Below, in pieces: positions 61,649 through 64,000 of a DNA stretch of 64,000 nt. Below the pieces are notes generated by a model, which saw only the letters and a program-made list of their open reading frames with translations, was not told where the DNA came from and ran no database searches. Each line of letters opens with the position of its first letter. Position 1 is the first letter of the stretch. The DNA comes from Zonotrichia leucophrys gambelii. Its lineage: Eukaryota; Chordata; Aves; Passeriformes; Passerellidae. Where the stretch lies: assembly GCF_028769735.1 (NCBI RefSeq), contig NC_088177.1, positions 17,486,599 to 17,550,598 of the forward strand, read 5' to 3'. The position numbers and the translations under genes were made by a program.

Positions 61649-64000
61649 GGGTTATCCTATGTTTCTGCTGTAATAATAATTGAACAGTGGCAGAACTACA
61701 GATTTACCTACTTTACCTTCTTGTCCAAAAGTAACAACAAACAATCATTGTATTTTACCTAAAAAACAACCTCAGACTGTTACAAAATCTAGTCCTTTTC
61801 AGAATGACAAGTAGGACAATTCATCCTCTCTCAGAACGGGATGAATTCTAAGACTTGTTCTAATCCTATTACCATCCATTGATTGTATGGCAAATCTAAT
61901 TGGGATTAACTCCTAATCCGCCAAACAGCTGAAGTTGTCCAGTCCACGATCACTGCACAATCCAGACACACATCCCTGCCAACAGTTTAAATCTATTAAA
62001 TGGCACACAAGGCATTTCAATTCAAAATAGGAGTAAAACTTCCCCTCCTTTCCCCAGTAAAGGTAAACCATCTCTGAGAAAAGGGAGTGTTGAGTGAGAT
62101 GTGAAAAACTCTTGTCATCTGGGATCTAAGACTCAGGATTATCCCTACTCCTACCTCCAACCTGAGAATCAGGCAGGAAAATACACAAGATACCAGAACT
62201 CACTTTATGAAGAGTTCTAACAATCATCGATAGAGCTCCAGCTAAAAAAAAAATTCATTAAATGAAAAAAAAAAAAAGTGTTATCCTAAACTGCTGTAAT
62301 TCAGTAGGTTTCACTTCATGGCATATTTTGAAAGCTATCAAAGATACCAAATATCGAGTCTGTTTCATTTCCAACAGTTCCAACAAATGGATTCATGCAG
62401 AAAGAGCCTGCTAAGGTGGCAAAACAAAATCAGAAGTAAAAGAGAGTACTAAGCCAAAGGGCCTATGAAAGTCGAGGAAAACTATCTTCCACAGAAATCA
62501 GACCCTGCACATTTCACAGCCCTTTGCCAGCCCTGTGCAGTTCTGCCACCATCTTTCATTCACAGCCATTTGCAAGTACAACAACTCTGTTCTTCTATGT
62601 CTGAACAGCAATTCCTAGTTAAACCAACTGGTGCATTTAGCTACAAGTATGTTAAGTCACACAAATTATCTTATATACATATACTGTAGCATACATTTGA
62701 TTAGAAAATATCAAGATATAATCTATTCAAATAACTTTTCTGATTTACAAACACGATATATAATCTAACCTTCTTTTTGAAAAGGTTAAGACTAGAATAC
62801 CAGCACATAGATGACTGATAACAGTGACAGTGGTTTGGCTAACTACAATACCCTTACTCAGTTACAGCACTTGTAATGACTTATTAATAACTTGAACTGC
62901 TGACATGGATATAAGCAAACAAAACACACGTGGCTTTCTTCACATTTGTCCTTCATTTTGGAAAGTCACTGTGTGAATTGAGTCTTTCCAGCCAGCTGCT
63001 CAAAGGAATTGACCCTAACAACACATAAGAAATAACTGAGGCACTTAGGCAAGATTATTAAGATATGATAGAATTAATGGGTCAGGCTGGCTGTACTACT
63101 GGATCAAGAGTATTCTTGATTGACTGTGAGCAGCAGATTTCCTCTTGGTATTCCTATGTGATGATTGAGCTGGTCTAGTGTTTCCAGCTGAAGGTAACAG
63201 GTATCTCAGACACAGCAGAGACAGCTAACACAGAAGCAAGTAGTAAGCTCATCTCTACACAGAATCAATACATCATTTAAACCTAAGGACTGCTGAGATT
63301 TCTTCTGTTGGCAAAACACATGCCCAGGGGACAGAATTCCTTACACATAGCTATTGTAGGCTTTATTACAAATGGCAGTCACTGTAGCATCTAGGCACTA
63401 AGATAAAATTTATACAGAGCTGATAATTATGGTCAGTATTTCCCACTATTACTGAGTTTGCCCACATGCAGAAGGTAGCACTGTATGGCAGGACAGGAAT
63501 TTGCAGGGCTGTAACTATTCCATATTCATTTTATGTATTGGCATTTATTAGGAGATGGTTGGTTCTCTGTTTACAACAGGAATAAAGCCTGCCTTGTCTA
63601 CTTAGAAAGAGAGCAGCAACTGCACTGGTAACTCACAGCATATCTCAATGTTTGCTAGCTTCCACATATGGACAAAGTCCAAGGATTAATTTCAAAATTC
63701 CAGAGAAAACTGACAATGTTTTAAAACAACATTACAGCAAATTGTTTATGAATCTGCTGGTATCCTTCCTGAATAGAAAGCTACATAGAATACTGTTGTC
63801 TTCTCACTCTCACAAAAAGTAAAATGTGTAAGACTTGCAATAATCTCACAAATGTTCAACTCACACTGATTGAACAAAGGATTTGATAGAAATAACAGTT
63901 CTATATAAGCAGTACATTCTAGTTTGTCTAGACACAAATGTGGCAGCTTTTGAATGTAACATAAAATCATTCAAAGTATACTTGGCTGTGTGGTTTTTGT

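Larger units (their letters stand above)
55000..64000. other. AT-rich sequence upstream of C2orf66; possible PGAP1 3' region
   Basis: No exon was recognised on either strand. In human the next gene on this side, also transcribed from the minus strand, is PGAP1, so part of this region could be its 3' UTR, but I could not identify its C-terminal coding exon or a decisive poly(A) site. It contains the (TA)13 run, a perfect hairpin and a short tandem repeat. Confidence 0.4.

Overview
The window looks like nuclear DNA of a bird. It is AT-rich and gene-poor, it carries CR1 LINE 3' ends in both orientations (the dominant avian retroposon), and its two recognisable protein-coding genes, GTF3C3 and C2orf66, are neighbours in the HECW2 - CCDC150 - GTF3C3 - C2orf66 - PGAP1 block of human chromosome 2q33 (order from memory). 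A piece of bird-like mitochondrial cytochrome b sits in one intron. There are no prokaryotic features.

Layout. 1-11.9 kb: no coding exon seen. This is probably the first intron of a minus-strand gene whose CpG-island promoter and untranslated first exon lie at 11.7-12.5 kb. HECW2 is the candidate, from synteny only. 12.6-35.0 kb: intergenic, with CR1 fragments, a compact CpG-rich block at 28.4-28.8 kb, a candidate 243-bp solo LTR at 30.4 kb with a 6-bp target duplication, and two CTCF-like motifs in divergent orientation (27.46 and 31.16 kb). No CCDC150 exon was recognised. 35.2-51.5 kb: GTF3C3 (TFIIIC subunit, TPR protein) on the minus strand. I rebuilt it as 19 coding exons, 2772 nt including the stop, 923 aa, with every junction in phase. 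53.1-54.95 kb: C2orf66 on the minus strand, a 98-aa predicted secreted protein with a likely untranslated first exon and a TATA box. 55-64 kb: AT-rich, no exon seen. It may hold 3' sequence of PGAP1, but nothing in the sequence proves that.

The genes do not form a pathway. GTF3C3 is a housekeeping RNA polymerase III factor with a CpG-island promoter. C2orf66 is a small secretory-pathway gene with a TATA promoter about 3.4 kb upstream of GTF3C3 and in the same orientation. I did not find a new multi-gene system. The most unusual points are an in-frame 87-nt cassette-like exon in GTF3C3 that appears absent from the human protein, a GC-AG intron in the same gene, a glycine run inside its acidic tract, a hydrophobic small ORF in its 3' region just behind a good splice acceptor, the cytochrome b insertion with a perfect hairpin at its edge, the possible processed and amidated C-terminus of C2orf66, and the divergent CTCF-like pair.
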